Positions 54,334-64,000 of a stretch of DNA of 64,000 bases are shown here, piece after piece. The DNA comes from Paenibacillus sp. FSL R5-0623 (GTDB taxonomy: Bacteria; Bacillota; Bacilli; Paenibacillales; Paenibacillaceae), in NCBI RefSeq assembly GCF_037974265.1, contig NZ_CP150233.1:1240001-1304000 (forward strand), read 5' to 3'. The notes under the pieces are model-generated. The model saw only the letters and a list, made by a program, of their open reading frames with translations. It was not told the origin of the DNA and did no database searches. A program made the translations under genes and the position numbers. Each line of letters starts with the position of its first letter. Within the stretch, counting starts at the first letter, position 1.

Positions 54334-57300
54334 ATGTTGAAATCAGCTGCGAAGAAAAGTTTAACAGCCATGCTGGCGGGAACCGTCATGTTGACTGGAT
54401 ACACCGGACTTTGGGCAGGGCCGCAGACGGCACATGCCGCAGATCAGGCCATCGAGATTCAGGCAGACACCATTAATGAAGCCCGGTTTCTGCAATTGTA
54501 TGATCAGTTGAAGGATCCGGCGAACGGATATTTTTCTCCAGAGGGTCTACCGTATCATTCCATTGAGACCCTGCTCAGTGAGGCCCCGGATTATGGTCAT
54601 ATGACGACATCTGAGGCATACAGTTACTGGCTGTGGTTGGAAACCATGTATGGTCACTACACGGGAGATTGGTCCCAATTGGAAGCAGCTTGGGACAGTA
54701 TGGAGAAATACATTATTCCGGTCAACGAAGGTGACGGCAAGGAAGAGCAGCCTACGATGAGTTCATACAACCCGAACAGCCCTGCAACATACGCATCGGA
54801 AAAACCTTTTCCTGATCAATATCCATCGGCACTTAATGGTCAATATGCAGCGGGTAAAGACCCGATTGATGCCGAACTTAAGGCGACCTATGGTGACAAT
54901 CAGACCTATCTCATGCACTGGCTGGTCGATGTGGATGACTGGTATGGATATGGAAACCTGTTGAATCCATCACATACAGCTACCTATGTGAACACGTTCC
55001 AGCGTGGGGAGCAGGAGTCTGTGTGGGAAGCCATTCCGCATCCATCCCAGGATGATAAATCTTTTGGTAAGGCAAACGAAGGATTCATGAGCTTGTTCAC
55101 AAAGGAAAATCAGGTACCGTCAGCGCAATGGCGTTACACCAACGCAACGGATGCCGATGCGCGTGCTGTACAGGTACTGTATTGGGCGAAGGAGATGGGC
55201 TACAACAATCCGGAATATCTGGATAAAGCAAAGAAGATGGGGGACTATCTGCGCTATGGCATGTATGATAAATACTTCCAGAAAATTGGAAGTGCAAAGA
55301 GTGGTACACCAACTCCAGGAACAGGCAAGGATTCCAATATGTATCTCATGGCTTGGTATACGTCTTGGGGCGGTGGCTTGGGTCAAGGTGGGGATTGGGC
55401 TTGGCGCATTGGAGCAAGCCATACCCATCAGGCTTATCAAAACCCGGTTGCAGCGTATGCCTTGTCTGACCCGGCAGGCGGCTTGATTCCGGAATCAGCA
55501 ACAGCGAAGGCAGATTGGAATGCGACGCTGAAACGTCAGTTGGAATTCTATACTTGGCTACAATCTCATGAAGGAGCTATCGGCGGGGGAGCAACGAACA
55601 GTCTGGATGGTTCATACAAAGCCTATCCGGCAGGCGTAAGTACATTCTATGACATGGCTTATCAGGAGGCACCTGTATATCGTGATCCAGATTCCAACAC
55701 CTGGTTTGGATTCCAGGCATGGCCGCTGGAGCGTGTAGCCGAGATGTACTATATTCTTGCGGAGAGCGGTGATTTGACCTCTGAGAACTTCCAGATGGCC
55801 AAGAAGGTGATCACGAAGTGGATCGACTGGAGTAAGGATTATGTATTTGTAGGTGAGCGTCCGGTGACGGATGCGCAAGGCTATTATCTGAATGCGGCTG
55901 GACAGCGCATTTTGGGTGGAACTAATGTTCAGGTAGCAACAACGCCGGCTCCGGGAGAGTTCTGGATTCCGGGTGGTCAGGAATGGCAGGGTCAACCGGA
56001 CAAATGGAATGGATTCAGTTCGTTTACGGAAAATCCAAACTTCCGTGTAACGACCAAAGATCCAGTGCAGGACACAGGAGTTCTGGGAAGTTACGTTAAA
56101 GCTCTGACCTTCTTCGCAGCGGGAACACAGGCAGAGAACGGTACACTTAGCGCGGAAGGCCAAGAAGCCAAGGATTTGGCTGAGGCTTTGCTGGATACAG
56201 CTTGGGACTACAATGATGGTGTGGGGATTGTTACGGAAGAAGAACGTAAAGACTACTTCCGCTTCTTTGCCAAAGAGATCTATATCCCGGCGAACTGGTC
56301 TGGAACCTTTGGTCAAGGTAATACAATTCCAGGTACAGCAGGTGTACCTTCCGATCCGGCAAAAGGTGGCAATGGCGTATACATTGGATACTCCGATCTG
56401 CGTCCGGCCATTAAGCAAGATCCGGCATGGGCTTACCTGGATAATCTGTACAAAACGTCATATAACACAACCACGAAACAGTGGGAAAACGGTGCACCTA
56501 CCTTTACGTATCACCGGTTCTGGTCACAGGTGGATATGGCTACAGCGTACGGCGAGTATGATCGTCTCCTCGGAGATTCCGATAGTCCGGAAGTGGAAGT
56601 ACCCGCTGCTCCTGCTGGCGTAACAGCAACTGGAGGAAGTGAGCAAGTGGTTCTGAATTGGAACGCAGCCGCTGGTGCAGTCTCGTATACTGTGAAACGT
56701 GCAGCGGTGGATGGTGGTCCTTATACGTCTGTAGCGACAGGGATCACAGGATCGACATTCACAGATACAGGCTTGACCAACGGTACAACGTATTATTATG
56801 TCATCACTGCGGTGAATGCCGTAGGTGAGTCTGCACCGTCGACACAGGCATCTGCAACACCACTCGCAGGTACCGTTGTGCCAGGCGTATTCAACCTTAC
56901 TGGAACGGCTGGCAATGCCCAGGCGGTACTGACATGGACCGCATCAGCTGGAGCAGCGAGTTATAAGGTACAACGTTCGGTAGGCACCGGGGCATATGCT
57001 GATCTGGCAACAGGTTTGACCGCACTGACGTATACCGACGCTACAGCGGTGAATGGTACGGCTTATAATTATAGAGTCGTAGCCATGAATACGAGTGGTC
57101 AGACGAATTCAAATGTATTGGTGTTGACCCCATTGGCACCTCCAGTTACAACGGGAACACTTGAAGTACAATACCGTAATGGTAGTTCAGGAACTTCGGT
57201 CAATGCAATTACTCCACAATTTAATGTGAAGAATACAGGTACAACTGCTGTGGACTTGAGCAAAGTGAAGATCCGGTATTATTTCACCAAGGATAGTGCC

Positions 57301-57609
57301 GCTGATCTGAGCTTCTGGTGTGATTATGCACAGATTGGCAGCGGTAACGTGGAAGGGCATTTTGTTTCGATAGATCCGGCCAAGGGCACGGCAGATACGT
57401 ATCTGGAGATTGAATTTAAAGCAGGTGCCGGCAGTTTGGCCGCAGGTGCCGAAACCGGAATCATCCAGGGACGTTTCTCGAAAAACAACTGGACGAATTT
57501 TGATCAAACCAATGATTATTCCTTTGATTCCACCCAAACGGCCTTCAGTGCCTGGACGAAAGTGACAGCTTATCAGGATGGCGCCAAGGTATGGGGAATT
57601 GAACCTTAA
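54334..57609 (+). CDS. GH48 cellobiohydrolase: GH48-FnIII-FnIII-CBM3
   Basis: A 1091-residue secreted exocellulase acting from reducing ends of cellulose. The signal peptide ends near AHAADQA (about 35). The GH48 domain fills about 37-745; E94 in TTSEAYSYWLW is in the place of the catalytic acid, and AWYTSWGGGLGQGGDWAWRIGASHTHQAYQNP is a strongly conserved substrate-tunnel region. FnIII modules start near 753 and 847 and a CBM3 near 939, closely copying the tail of the GH9 protein. AGGGAGG lies 9 bases before the ATG. No dockerin, so it belongs to a free, non-cellulosomal system. Confidence 0.96.
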   Translation: MLKSAAKKSLTAMLAGTVMLTGYTGLWAGPQTAHAADQAIEIQADTINEARFLQLYDQLKDPANGYFSPEGLPYHSIETLLSEAPDYGHMTTSEAYSYWLWLETMYGHYTGDWSQLEAAWDSMEKYIIPVNEGDGKEEQPTMSSYNPNSPATYASEKPFPDQYPSALNGQYAAGKDPIDAELKATYGDNQTYLMHWLVDVDDWYGYGNLLNPSHTATYVNTFQRGEQESVWEAIPHPSQDDKSFGKANEGFMSLFTKENQVPSAQWRYTNATDADARAVQVLYWAKEMGYNNPEYLDKAKKMGDYLRYGMYDKYFQKIGSAKSGTPTPGTGKDSNMYLMAWYTSWGGGLGQGGDWAWRIGASHTHQAYQNPVAAYALSDPAGGLIPESATAKADWNATLKRQLEFYTWLQSHEGAIGGGATNSLDGSYKAYPAGVSTFYDMAYQEAPVYRDPDSNTWFGFQAWPLERVAEMYYILAESGDLTSENFQMAKKVITKWIDWSKDYVFVGERPVTDAQGYYLNAAGQRILGGTNVQVATTPAPGEFWIPGGQEWQGQPDKWNGFSSFTENPNFRVTTKDPVQDTGVLGSYVKALTFFAAGTQAENGTLSAEGQEAKDLAEALLDTAWDYNDGVGIVTEEERKDYFRFFAKEIYIPANWSGTFGQGNTIPGTAGVPSDPAKGGNGVYIGYSDLRPAIKQDPAWAYLDNLYKTSYNTTTKQWENGAPTFTYHRFWSQVDMATAYGEYDRLLGDSDSPEVEVPAAPAGVTATGGSEQVVLNWNAAAGAVSYTVKRAAVDGGPYTSVATGITGSTFTDTGLTNGTTYYYVITAVNAVGESAPSTQASATPLAGTVVPGVFNLTGTAGNAQAVLTWTASAGAASYKVQRSVGTGAYADLATGLTALTYTDATAVNGTAYNYRVVAMNTSGQTNSNVLVLTPLAPPVTTGTLEVQYRNGSSGTSVNAITPQFNVKNTGTTAVDLSKVKIRYYFTKDSAADLSFWCDYAQIGSGNVEGHFVSIDPAKGTADTYLEIEFKAGAGSLAAGAETGIIQGRFSKNNWTNFDQTNDYSFDSTQTAFSAWTKVTAYQDGAKVWGIEP

Positions 57610-57657
57610 ATGAGTTGATCGACCAGCTGTAGAGTGATGTTACTCATCATACAGGTT

Positions 57658-57691
57658 AAGCCGGGGAGAAATCCCTGGCTTTTCTTTTTTT
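57658..57691 (+). terminator. Terminator of the cellulase operon
   Basis: AAGCC-GGGA pairs with TCCC-GGCTT around GAAA (57658-57681), followed by a long T-run with one C. Confidence 0.85.
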
Positions 57692-58131
57692 ATGGAAAAG
57701 CACAAATATGAAATAATCAAACGGACACTGCCGATAAATCGATCCGTATTGAGGTTGGAGGCAAAAATGTGAATTCGGGGAACGGTAATCGGCAAATGAA
57801 TCATAGTAATGTTTACCATATTTGCGATTTTAAACATTAAAAACTAGGTCATATGGCATATACACTGAATGAGAAACGGCCTAGCTCTTGTATCGCAGAA
57901 AAATCAAGCACATCAAATAGTTACAATAATTTAACCTTTCAAAAAGAAGGGATCAGCAGTGAATTTTTCCAGTAGATGATGGACAAACCCTGATACTTAG
58001 TGCTCAAGTTCGCCTACATCAATACAGGACTTTTGACTGATGAACGTTATGGATAGCCCGTTTACAATGGGGCAAGCCCGGGAGAACCAAGCCAGGTTAA
58101 AATTCTGTAACATCAGGGGGAACTCGACATC
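57692..58131 (+). other. Long leader region of the NlpC/P60 gene, no feature recognised
   Basis: About 440 bases. A GC-rich, possibly structured part (around 58050-58100, GGGGCAAGCCCGGGAGAACC) sits 30-80 bases before the gene. It does not show the ydaO (c-di-AMP) riboswitch consensus, which often controls such genes. A separate regulatory RNA cannot be excluded. Confidence 0.3.
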
Positions 58132-58926
58132 ATGAACTGGAAAAAAACGATTATTACGGCAAGTGTCACAGCAACGATGCTGATGGGAAGTCTGACGACA
58201 GGAGCACTAACGGCACAGGTATCGGCAGCTGCTGTTAACAATTCACAAGTAAAAGTAATTTGGGGCGTAAACCTACGCACAACACCTTCTTCTTCTGCGA
58301 AGATTGTTCGCTTGGTCGCTAAAGGGGAAACGGTAACGGTGCTTCAGCAATCCGGTTCGGATTGGTATAAGATTAAGGATTCTGCTAACCGGACAGGCTA
58401 CATATCTTCTTCATCCAAATACACACAAGCGATTAGTGGCGGCACAAGCGGATCGGGTTCGAATAGTGGTACATCGGTGACCGGCAATGCGTCTGTAGAA
58501 AAAGTGATTGCAGCGGGAATGAAATATTTGGGGACACCTTATGAGTTCGGAGCCAGTCGTAACAGCACAGCTACTTTTGACTGTTCCAGCTTTGTACGCC
58601 AGGCCTTCATTGATGCACTTGGCATCAAGCTTCCAGCGGATTCCCGCAAACAGGGAGACTATGTAAAAGCCAAGGGTACAGTTCAGACGAACTGGAAAAA
58701 CCTGAAACGCGGCGATCTGATGTATTTCATGTCGTATAAAGGCAACTCTGCATCATCGTATTCGGGCGTGAATAAATCTAGAGCAACCATTACGCACACA
58801 GGGATTTACCTGGGTAACGGCAAGGTATTACATACGTATTCCAACGCTGGCGGTGGTGTAACAACTAGTGATATCTCCGGCAAACACTGGGAGTATCGCT
58901 TCCTGTTTGGTGGCAGTGCGCTGTAG
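58132..58926 (+). CDS. Secreted NlpC/P60 peptidoglycan endopeptidase with SH3b domain
   Basis: A 264-residue wall hydrolase. The signal peptide ends near AQVSAAA (about 33). A bacterial SH3 domain (about 38-98, VNLRTTPSSSAKIVRLVAKGETVTVL) binds the wall. A Gly/Ser linker precedes the NlpC/P60 domain (about 123-264) with catalytic C151 in TFDCSSFVRQAF and H222 in THTGIYLGNGKVLHTYS. Such enzymes cut the D-Glu-diaminopimelate bond. AGGGGGA lies about 10 bases before the ATG. It is monocistronic with a long leader. Confidence 0.94.
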   Translation: MNWKKTIITASVTATMLMGSLTTGALTAQVSAAAVNNSQVKVIWGVNLRTTPSSSAKIVRLVAKGETVTVLQQSGSDWYKIKDSANRTGYISSSSKYTQAISGGTSGSGSNSGTSVTGNASVEKVIAAGMKYLGTPYEFGASRNSTATFDCSSFVRQAFIDALGIKLPADSRKQGDYVKAKGTVQTNWKNLKRGDLMYFMSYKGNSASSYSGVNKSRATITHTGIYLGNGKVLHTYSNAGGGVTTSDISGKHWEYRFLFGGSAL

Positions 58927-58974
58927 GTTAGAACAAGAACTTTCTTAAATAATCCACGCATGTTCATATGCATA

Positions 58975-59022
58975 CAAAACACCTCCCATTCTGCCTTTGA
59001 CAGGCGAGTGGGAGGTGTTTTG
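58975..59022. terminator. Bidirectional terminator
   Basis: A 14-bp perfect stem CAAAACACCTCCCA / TGGGAGGTGTTTTG with an inner GCCT/AGGC pairing, between convergent genes. Confidence 0.85.
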
Positions 59023-59046
59023 GTGTTATTTATTATTTTGAAAAAC

Positions 59047-59955
59047 TCAATCGTGATAGTACAGTCGGAACAGGATATCCTGATTGTAGTTGCCGAATCC
59101 CTCGCCATATAAGGTAAGCCCGCCTACATGCTGAGCATCTTCCTCCACCGAAAGACGAAGAGTCCATTGGTTGCGTTCGACCGGGATATCTGCGAGTGTA
59201 ATGTCGGATAGATGTTGTCCATCAATAAACGTACCCTCATTGGTAATTCGCAGTACCTTGAGCATGCCGTACTGATTGACACTGTCACTCCACCATTCCG
59301 GGGTGAACATGCCACGTCCGTTGCCTGAATCTCCAGGGCTTGTCCATTCCCCTAATCGGATGCCATTCAGCATGAATGTAATATCCGAGGGCCAATTCGG
59401 ATTCACCGAAGGGGCTTCTGATCCGATCTCAAGGGACAATTCAATCGCATTGATCTGTTGTCCGGATAAAATATAGTTTGGAATTTTGTACTCCACAAAT
59501 CCACGGCCAAACCATAGAATATGGGCATGCATCCGCTCAGGATCGAGAAAATAACGAGGGTCATCATACTGTCCGATAACATGATTGGACGTAGCCAGAC
59601 CACATGTCGGATAGACATCAAAGTGGGTGTAGTGTCCCACAGGTACAGAAACTTCGTGCAGCTTGCGGGCTGTGCCACTTTCCTGCGGCATGGAGATGCC
59701 AATCCAGTCTACAGCAAGGCTGTTCATTTTATGTGTGCCGCCGTCTTTACGTATCATTTTGGACTGAATAATGCCCACATCCTGAAGTTTGCGGACATGC
59801 ATGGTCACGATGGCACTACTCAAACCCAGTGAAGCAGCGAGGTCCTTCACATTCATGGGTGTCTCTGCAACAAGGCGGATGATCTGTAAACGGACTTCAC
59901 TGGCAAGTGCTTCATATAGGGGAAGCCATTCGGCATCGGTATTTGCTCTAATCAC
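59047..59955 (-). CDS. ArsR-type HTH regulator fused to a large C-terminal domain
   Basis: A 302-residue protein. Residues about 10-75 are a winged helix (YEALASEVRLQIIRLVAETPMNVKDLAASLGLSSAIVTMHVRKLQDVGII). The remaining 220 residues are beta-rich with many aromatics (LWFGRGFVEYKIPNYILSGQQINAIELSLEIG, FMLNGIRLGEW, FTPEWWSDSVNQYG). This resembles a carbohydrate-binding jelly roll rather than a metal sensor, and no ArsR cysteine pair is seen. Start GTG 59955 follows GGAGG by 8 bases. It is divergent from the GH51 arabinofuranosidase, so it probably controls that gene in response to a sugar (inference). Confidence 0.82.
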   Translation of the reverse strand: MIRANTDAEWLPLYEALASEVRLQIIRLVAETPMNVKDLAASLGLSSAIVTMHVRKLQDVGIIQSKMIRKDGGTHKMNSLAVDWIGISMPQESGTARKLHEVSVPVGHYTHFDVYPTCGLATSNHVIGQYDDPRYFLDPERMHAHILWFGRGFVEYKIPNYILSGQQINAIELSLEIGSEAPSVNPNWPSDITFMLNGIRLGEWTSPGDSGNGRGMFTPEWWSDSVNQYGMLKVLRITNEGTFIDGQHLSDITLADIPVERNQWTLRLSVEEDAQHVGGLTLYGEGFGNYNQDILFRLYYHD

Positions 59956-60063
59956 AATTGTTCCTCCAATTTTCGTGTAAGTATAGAATTAAGTTAAACA
60001 TAAATCCAGCCAAAATAATAACATTTTGCAAAGTTCCTGTTGAAATTAAGGCTATAATCGATT

Positions 60064-61644
<1,581 letters not shown>

Positions 61645-61671
61645 TGGATCTGCGTGCTTCTTGAATCAAAA

Positions 61672-61708
61672 AGAGCTGGGTGCGAGTTCATCGCATCCAG
61701 CTTTTTTC
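61672..61708 (+). terminator. Terminator of the arabinofuranosidase gene
   Basis: AGCTGG-TGCGA pairs with TCGCA-CCAGCT around a short loop, followed by T6. It may also serve the convergent MBL gene. Confidence 0.85.
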
Positions 61709-61728
61709 GTCACGTGCTACGGTCTCAC

Positions 61729-62487
61729 TTACGCTTTAAACTCAAAACTTTCGCCGTCACGTGGAATGAGCACCTGACCATCCAACTGCTCGGATGCCAG
61801 ATAAGTCGCAAGGTCCGTGCGAGACACCACACAATGGTTAATTGCATCCATGTGCACCGCGATGACATGAGCAGATGGTGCATGGCGTTTCACGGCTGCA
61901 ACGTCTGGCCCGTCCATTGTAATGGGATCACCCTCTACGAAGCGAGCTCCTCCGGCGTTTAGGACAATGACTTCAGGGCTATATTGGCGAATAGCCTCGG
62001 CGGGTTCTTCACACCAGATGGTATCCCCGGCAATGTACGTGACAGGTTCTCCATCTGCTTCAAGTACGAAGCCGGACACCTTTCCCATACGTTCGCCGAT
62101 TTCACCCGTACCATGACGCCCGGAAGTACGTGCGAATCGGACAGAATGATGCTCATGCTTCTCATCTACAGCGGTTACATCCGTGAATCCAGCCTCCAGA
62201 AATACGTTCTCGTCCCCAGGCTGGCAGATCAGCGGGATGTCCTTGCGAAATTGCTTCGCTACTGCTTCATCCCAGTGGTCCAGATGGGTGTGTGTGACAA
62301 TCAACAGATCCGGATTCAGATAATTTGTTTCGATTTCAGGCAGACCGACTCTCGGGTTACGCAGCTCATTCGGTGTGTTTGGAAATGCAGGCATGACTTC
62401 AGCATCCATCAACATCGGATCAACGAGGATATTCAGCCCTCCGAATTCCAGCCAGAGTGTAGCATGGCGAATCAATTGAATTTTCAT
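61729..62487 (-). CDS. Metallo-beta-lactamase fold hydrolase
   Basis: A 252-residue metal-dependent hydrolase of the UlaG-like branch. The metal motif is VTHTHLDHWD (HxHxDH); further ligands are probably in the Asp of IAGDTIW and the late His of VIAVHMDAINH. The N-terminus KIQLIRHATLWLEFGGLNILVDPML is typical for the group. GAAGGAGTG precedes the ATG. It is divergent from an Lrp-type regulator with about 130 bases between starts, suggesting that protein may control it. The substrate is unknown. Confidence 0.87.
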   Translation of the reverse strand: MKIQLIRHATLWLEFGGLNILVDPMLMDAEVMPAFPNTPNELRNPRVGLPEIETNYLNPDLLIVTHTHLDHWDEAVAKQFRKDIPLICQPGDENVFLEAGFTDVTAVDEKHEHHSVRFARTSGRHGTGEIGERMGKVSGFVLEADGEPVTYIAGDTIWCEEPAEAIRQYSPEVIVLNAGGARFVEGDPITMDGPDVAAVKRHAPSAHVIAVHMDAINHCVVSRTDLATYLASEQLDGQVLIPRDGESFEFKA

Positions 62488-62617
62488 TATATTTGCACTC
62501 CTTCAGGTTGTTTAATAGTATTACCCTATATGGTATACAACCCGTTTGACGTCGTACATAACATGATGAATGGAAACAGGTTGCACTAATTTCACGGTGA
62601 AAGGATTGCTGAAGCTA

Positions 62618-63049
62618 ATGAATGAAACGATAGATCACACAGATATACGCATTCTGCAGATCCTGATCCGGGATGCCAAGCGTTCTCATAAAGAAATTGG
62701 TGAAGAGGTGCATCTTACAGGGCAGGCTGTTGGTGCAAGGGTGCGTAAGTTGCAAGATCTGGGTGTAATCGAAGGGTACACGGTAAAATGGAACCCCGAA
62801 CGTATAGGTCTCGGTCTACAGGCTTTTGTCACGGTTTTTCTGAACTCCGGCGACAGACATACCGCCTTTCGTGCATTTACTGCCGAACGTGAGGACATCG
62901 TTGAAGTCCACCGTGTGAGCGGGGAAGGCTGTTATCTGATGAGAGTGCAGACCGGCACCACAGAGCAGCTTGGTCAACTGCTGGAAGCATTACTTCCTTA
63001 CGGCAATTACAAAGTCAGCCTGTCCATAGGTGTAGAGAAATCACAGTGA
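62618..63049 (+). CDS. Lrp/AsnC family transcriptional regulator
   Basis: A 143-residue regulator. The HTH is ILQILIRDAKRSHKEIGEEVHLTGQAVGARVRKLQDLGVIEGYTVKWNP (about 10-58) and the C-terminal RAM-type effector domain follows (AFVTVFLNSGDRHTAF, VEVHRVSGEGCYLMRVQTG). ATG 62618 is preferred for homology, although the nearest AAAGGA is 14 bases away; a GTG or TTG a few codons upstream is possible. Lrp proteins answer to amino acids. It is divergent from the MBL hydrolase. Confidence 0.88.
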   Translation: MNETIDHTDIRILQILIRDAKRSHKEIGEEVHLTGQAVGARVRKLQDLGVIEGYTVKWNPERIGLGLQAFVTVFLNSGDRHTAFRAFTAEREDIVEVHRVSGEGCYLMRVQTGTTEQLGQLLEALLPYGNYKVSLSIGVEKSQ

Positions 63050-63083
63050 TGTGTGGGAAGCTTGTCCTCATCCATCCCGATGC

Positions 63084-63584
63084 TCAACGATCCTGCTGCT
63101 GTTCCTGTAAAGCCTGCTGAAGCAAAGTCACTGCCTGATTCAGCTCTTTTTTGCTGAGCAGGTGATCGGTCTGAACGTGAGATCGCGTGCCGTCCTTCAG
63201 GTACAGGACGAGCATGGGTGAGGTGGATAGTAGCCACTTACTACGGGCGGGTGAGGCGAGTTCAACTTTACGAATAAGGCTCCAAGGAATCTTCCGTTTG
63301 CCCGTGCTCAACGCATCATCATCCCAAGACAACAAAACAGTGGGAGTTCTAGTTAGTCGAGACAGGAACATGAAGAACAATGGCCCGATCAACCACATAC
63401 CCAGCACGGCTGCAATGGAATAGTATATGGTCTCCAGTCTTTCGGCTTGTCCGTCCACGATGATCCATAATAAGCTCACGCACAAGAGAAGGAACAGGAA
63501 GCATAAACTTCCTTTCCATAGGGCTGTGCTGCGTCGGTAACGAATCTGCTGATGGTCACGCTTGGGTGTTTCGGGTTGTTGCAT
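63084..63584 (-). CDS. Two-helix membrane protein, unknown function
   Basis: A 166-residue protein. Two membrane helices (about 24-44 and 55-75) are followed by a cytoplasmic domain of roughly 90 residues. VLLSWDDDALSTGKRKIPWSLIRKVELAS and LYLKDGTRSHVQTDHL give it the look of a PH-like beta fold. TTAGGAGGAAC lies before the ATG. It is downstream of the ABC transporter gene on the same strand, about 100 bases apart, and may be co-transcribed. Not assigned to a family with confidence. Confidence 0.75.
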   Translation of the reverse strand: MQQPETPKRDHQQIRYRRSTALWKGSLCFLFLLLCVSLLWIIVDGQAERLETIYYSIAAVLGMWLIGPLFFMFLSRLTRTPTVLLSWDDDALSTGKRKIPWSLIRKVELASPARSKWLLSTSPMLVLYLKDGTRSHVQTDHLLSKKELNQAVTLLQQALQEQQQDR

Positions 63585-63688
63585 AGATGTTCCTCCTAAT
63601 TAACAATGCTGATCAATATGCCAAACGTGCCGCCTGCATAAGCAGAGCGGCATGTTCAACGTTCTGTATTTACTATAACTCAGGTTCA

Positions 63689-64000
63689 TTACCCTGATAT
63701 AGCTGAATTTTTACCTGCATCACGCGCATGGGTGTACAAGTCTGCATATACACCTTTGGCTGCGATTAGTTCCTGGTGCGGTCCTTCCTCCACAATCTCG
63801 CCATTCTCCATCACCAGAATTCGATCGGCATGCATCACTGTGGACAGGCGATGAGCAATGACAATGGTGGTGCGTCCCTGGGATACCGATTCCAGCGCCT
63901 GCTGCACGAGCTGTTCCGTGTGTGAGTCCAGATTGGCGGTTGCCTCATCCAGGATGAGCACTCGGGGCTGGAACACCACGATCCGGGCAAATGAAATCAA
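63689..64000 (-). CDS. ABC transporter, C-terminal part of the ATPase domain
   Basis: The last ~104 residues of an exporter-type ATP-binding domain; the gene enters from beyond the right edge, so the start is not in the window. Present are the Walker B and D-loop (PRVLILDEATANLDS), the switch His (TTIVIAHRLSTVMHADRILVMENGEIVEEG) and the usual tail HQELIAAKGVYADLYTHA. The pattern is that of MsbA/BmrA-like half transporters with fused membrane domain (inferred). The signature motif lies just outside the window. Confidence 0.9.
   Translation of the reverse strand: MISFARIVVFQPRVLILDEATANLDSHTEQLVQQALESVSQGRTTIVIAHRLSTVMHADRILVMENGEIVEEGPHQELIAAKGVYADLYTHARDAGKNSAISG

Noticed and set aside
57692..58131. 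ydaO/yuaA c-di-AMP riboswitch
   Set aside because: The conserved GAATCCGTCAGCTAAC-type block and the flanking stems were looked for and not found.

Overview
The window reads as chromosomal DNA of a Paenibacillus-type Bacillota. The inference rests on strong AGGAGG-like ribosome binding sites with many GTG/TTG starts, a GH9-GH48 cellulase pair carrying CBM3 modules, Bacillus-type genes (SigL/RpoN, RocA, FadM/PutB, an AdeR-like regulator, YqkE, YwaF, a BcrC-like PAP2 phosphatase, an LCP protein) and mid GC content. I saw no rRNA, tRNA, CRISPR array, integrase or transposase. Both ends cut genes: an AEC transporter at the left and an ABC transporter at the right.

Layout. 0-3.5 kb: AEC transporter end, a mismatch DNA glycosylase, and an ECF sigma factor with its DUF4179 anti-sigma. 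3.7-9.6 kb: sugar utilisation, with a LacI regulator divergent from a GH125 alpha-mannosidase, then a Gfo/Idh/MocA dehydrogenase and a TIM-barrel isomerase divergent from an AraC regulator. 9.6-11.9 kb: a flavin oxidoreductase overlapping an ECF41 sigma factor, with a matching ECF41-type promoter in front. 11.9-17.1 kb: a kinase-fold protein, a Cas4/AddB-like Fe-S nuclease, and alanine dehydrogenase divergent from an AdeR-like regulator. 17.8-21.6 kb: a STAND ATPase with a terminal HTH and a sigma-54 activator. 22.1-24.2 kb: a MarR-controlled cluster with a very long palindromic operator. 24.4-28.5 kb: proline dehydrogenase and P5C dehydrogenase, each with a -24/-12 promoter, followed by rpoN itself. 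28.6-40.9 kb: aspartase, a chemoreceptor, secreted and stress proteins, a cyclophilin lipoprotein, an MFS exporter and several very small proteins.

41-46 kb holds the most interesting locus: a two-gene minus-strand operon with a ComQ-like isoprenyl synthase followed by a short peptide. The peptide has an NHLP-type (nitrile-hydratase-like) leader and a tail in which Trp is third from the end, as in ComX pheromones. A membrane histidine kinase lies convergent to it. I read this as a candidate prenylated-peptide signalling or RiPP system.

46-50.9 kb is cell envelope (acyltransferase, LCP, PAP2) plus a second chemoreceptor. 51-59 kb is plant cell-wall degradation: a GH9 and a GH48 cellulase in tandem, both ending in two FnIII modules and a CBM3, followed by an NlpC/P60 hydrolase. 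59-61.7 kb is an ArsR-fusion regulator divergent from a GH51 arabinofuranosidase. The right end has a metallo-hydrolase, an Lrp regulator, a membrane protein and the ABC transporter fragment. A structured dispersed repeat occurs at about 6.3 kb and 44.8 kb, with a partial copy at 25.4 kb.
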